Origin: Brucella rhizosphaerae
Lineage (GTDB): Bacteria; Pseudomonadota; Alphaproteobacteria; Rhizobiales; Rhizobiaceae
Assembly (NCBI RefSeq): GCF_002252475.1
Contig: NZ_NNRK01000026.1
Span: forward strand, 248,001-312,000
Length of the DNA stretch: 64,000 nt
Direction of reading: 5' to 3'
Shown here: in pieces, positions 62,235 through 64,000 of the stretch
Numbering within the stretch: the first letter of the stretch is position 1
Layout: each line of letters begins with the position of its first letter
The notes under the pieces: generated by a model
Seen by the model: the letters and a program-made list of their open reading frames with translations, nothing else
Databases searched by the model: none
What the model was told of the DNA's origin: nothing
Made by a program: the position numbers and the translations under genes

Positions 62235-64000
62235 TTAGAAGAAGCTCTTTTTCTGCCACCAACCGCCACGCTTTGGCTTCTGCTCTTCGGTCTCGCTCGA
62301 TGTTACGACCGGCTCTGAAACCTTCTGTGGTTCTGTTACGGTAGCAACTTCGGCTTCTACAACAGCATCTTCCACTTCCGGCTTTGCAGCAGCCTTGCGG
62401 GTGCGGCGCTTCGGCTTTGAAGCTTCCGCGTCTTCAACCGGTGCGACTGCTTCTACAGGAGCTTCTTCCTCAGCAAGCTTCTTGCGCGAACGTGTCTTGC
62501 GTGCTGGCTTCGCAGGCTCTTCTGCCGTTTCAACTGCAACAACATCGTCAGAAGCAACATCTTCGCTTTTCGCAGGCTTGCGACCGCGTGGCTTACGAGC
62601 TGGCTTTGCAGGCTTTCCGTCAGCTTCCGCTGCAACTGCTTCCACAGGTGCAACCACATCAACCGTGACGGCTTCTACAGTTACGGTTTCGCTGACGGCG
62701 GCTTCTGTAACTTCCGCCTTTGGTGGGAAGACCGGCGTGTAGCCTACTGGCTCGGCATCAGGCACTTGCTTGACCTGAATTTCGTCTTCGCGACGGTTCT
62801 TGCGGCCACCACGGCGACCACGACGACGCTTTTTGCGACGATCTTCTTCGCTCTGCGAAGCGTTGCTCTGAGGGCTGGTGTCCTCATCTTCATCGCCATC
62901 TTCGTCCGAAGCTTCTGCGCCGGCTTCAGTCTGGTCCGTCTGTTCGCGATCACGACCGCCGCGACGACGGCGACGACGGCGACGCTTGCGATCGCCTTCT
63001 TCGCTGCTTTCTTCGCGAGGTTGTGGTTCAGCCTTGATTTCATCTTCGGCTTCATCGTCCTCAAGCGGAATCTCAGGATCTTCGATGTCATCCTCATAAA
63101 CCATCGGCTGCACAGGCTGGACAGTAATAGGACGTGTCGAAGGCGCACCTTTGTCGATGACAAAGTGCTGATGGCCAACGCTTTCATCTGCATCGATGCT
63201 GATGTTGGCGCCAAAGCGGCCTTCCAGATCAGCAAGCAGCTGGCGCTTGTGGTTCAAAACATAAAGAGCCGATGCGGCAGGGGTGCGAACGACGATGTCG
63301 TAACCCGAATGACGCAGGAGATAATCTTCAATGCCGCGGATGATATGCAGAGCCATTGAGGAGTCAGAACGAATATGTCCTGTACCACCGCAATGCTGGC
63401 AAACCTGCATCGTGCTTTCAAGAACCGATGCGCGGATGCGCTGGCGCGACATTTCCAGAAGACCGAAATGCGATATACGGCCGACCTGAATGCGGGCGCG
63501 GTCGTCCTTGAGGCAATCCTTCATCTTCTTTTCGACAGCGCGGTTGTTGCGCTTTTCTTCCATGTCGATGAAGTCGACAACGATCAGACCGGCAAGGTCG
63601 CGCAGGCGCAGCTGGCGCGCGACTTCTTCGGCGGCTTCCAGATTGGTCTGGAGAGCAGTGTCTTCGATCGAGTGCTCGCGGGTCGAACGGCCCGAGTTTA
63701 CGTCGATCGCAACCAGCGCTTCGGTCTGGTTGATAATGAGATAGCCGCCGGATTTCAGCGTTACCTGTGGCAGAAGCATACGATCAAGCTGTGCTTCAAG
63801 CCCGTAGCGCGTGAAGACAGGAACCGGTTCGCGGTAAGGCTGAACGACCTTGGCATGGCTCGGCATGAGCATGCGCATGAAGTCTTTTGCTTCGCGATAG
63901 CCATTCTCACCAGCGACCAGAATCTCGGTGATGTCCTTATTATAAAGATCACGGATCGAGCGCTTGATCAGACTGCCTTCTTCATAGACGAGGGCAGGCG
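62235..64000 (-). CDS. rne: Ribonuclease E, 5' end outside window
   Basis: The final 588 codons of RNase E/G are visible; the frame is open through base 64000, so the start lies beyond. The catalytic DNase I-like subdomain has GGYLIINQTEALVAIDVNSGRST and LIVVDFIDMEEKRN (the catalytic Asp pair), and HFGLLEMSRQRIR. The zinc-link VCQHCGGTGHIRSD that joins dimers to tetramers follows. From about visible residue 330 onward is a highly charged, Arg/Glu/Ala/Pro-rich tail with runs such as RRRRRRRGGRDRE. This is the likely RNA-binding and degradosome scaffold, as in Rhizobiales RNase E. It initiates mRNA decay and processes rRNA, tRNA and sRNA precursors. Confidence 0.96.
   Translation of the reverse strand, partial: PALVYEEGSLIKRSIRDLYNKDITEILVAGENGYREAKDFMRMLMPSHAKVVQPYREPVPVFTRYGLEAQLDRMLLPQVTLKSGGYLIINQTEALVAIDVNSGRSTREHSIEDTALQTNLEAAEEVARQLRLRDLAGLIVVDFIDMEEKRNNRAVEKKMKDCLKDDRARIQVGRISHFGLLEMSRQRIRASVLESTMQVCQHCGGTGHIRSDSSMALHIIRGIEDYLLRHSGYDIVVRTPAASALYVLNHKRQLLADLEGRFGANISIDADESVGHQHFVIDKGAPSTRPITVQPVQPMVYEDDIEDPEIPLEDDEAEDEIKAEPQPREESSEEGDRKRRRRRRRRGGRDREQTDQTEAGAEASDEDGDEDEDTSPQSNASQSEEDRRKKRRRGRRGGRKNRREDEIQVKQVPDAEPVGYTPVFPPKAEVTEAAVSETVTVEAVTVDVVAPVEAVAAEADGKPAKPARKPRGRKPAKSEDVASDDVVAVETAEEPAKPARKTRSRKKLAEEEAPVEAVAPVEDAEASKPKRRTRKAAAKPEVEDAVVEAEVATVTEPQKVSEPVVTSSETEEQKPKRGGWWQKKSFF

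Noticed and set aside
1..64000. CRISPR arrays, insertion sequences and rRNA operons
   Set aside because: No regularly spaced repeats, transposase genes with terminal repeats or rRNA sequence were found.

Overview
The window looks like the chromosome of a Rhizobiales alphaproteobacterium, most likely the Brucella/Ochrobactrum group. The reasons are the core gene order (scpA-scpB-tatABC-serS-surE-pcm-nlpD, yajC-secDF fused, accB-accC-aat-DUF2155-NDUFA12), an ExoR regulator, mitochondria-like complex I accessory proteins (NDUFA12 and an NDUFAF6-like protein), GAAC-N7-GAAC SOS boxes and RIME-like intergenic mosaic repeats. No database search was possible; all names rest on motifs, length and context.

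Bases 1 to about 15,240 are the right arm of a prophage. The order is tail-tip and tail-fibre genes (1-5098), a small reverse-strand membrane protein, and a lysis cassette (holin-like, SAR-type GH24 endolysin, Rz and an out-of-frame overlapping Rz1). Next come a reverse-strand operon with a Y-family DNA polymerase and three small proteins behind a LexA-type box, and an AT-rich cargo region (9.2-14.0 kb) with four uncharacterised genes. The integrase is last and abuts dusA, a known integration target. The left end of the prophage lies outside the window. The cargo holds two DUF2971-like proteins, a membrane-anchored coiled-coil protein, and an unknown gene bracketed by two 28-bp near-identical direct repeats with adjoining inverted repeats.

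Bases 15,242 to 64,000 are ordinary, densely packed core genome. They include cobalamin lower-ligand assembly (cobS, cobT), an Lrp-type regulator, DNA repair (a uracil-DNA glycosylase-family protein, xth), exoR, Fe-S insertion (erpA), dGTPase, argS, a long SPOR-domain protein, nagZ, chromosome segregation (scpAB), Tat and Sec export, serS, surE-pcm-nlpD, trmFO, tRNA-Leu(UAG), trigger factor, gatB, acetyl-CoA carboxylase subunits (accB, accC), aroQ, a DsbA-like oxidoreductase, an M48/TPR protease and the start-truncated rne gene.

The most striking non-coding feature is at 47,120-47,267. Four consecutive hairpins each present the same nonamer in the loop (CCTCCTCCC on the minus strand), directly downstream of a 48-aa DUF1127 gene too short for usual ORF cut-offs. 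This matches the layout of the CcsR ('cuckoo') small RNA family and would be a ready-made multi-copy anti-Shine-Dalgarno regulator.
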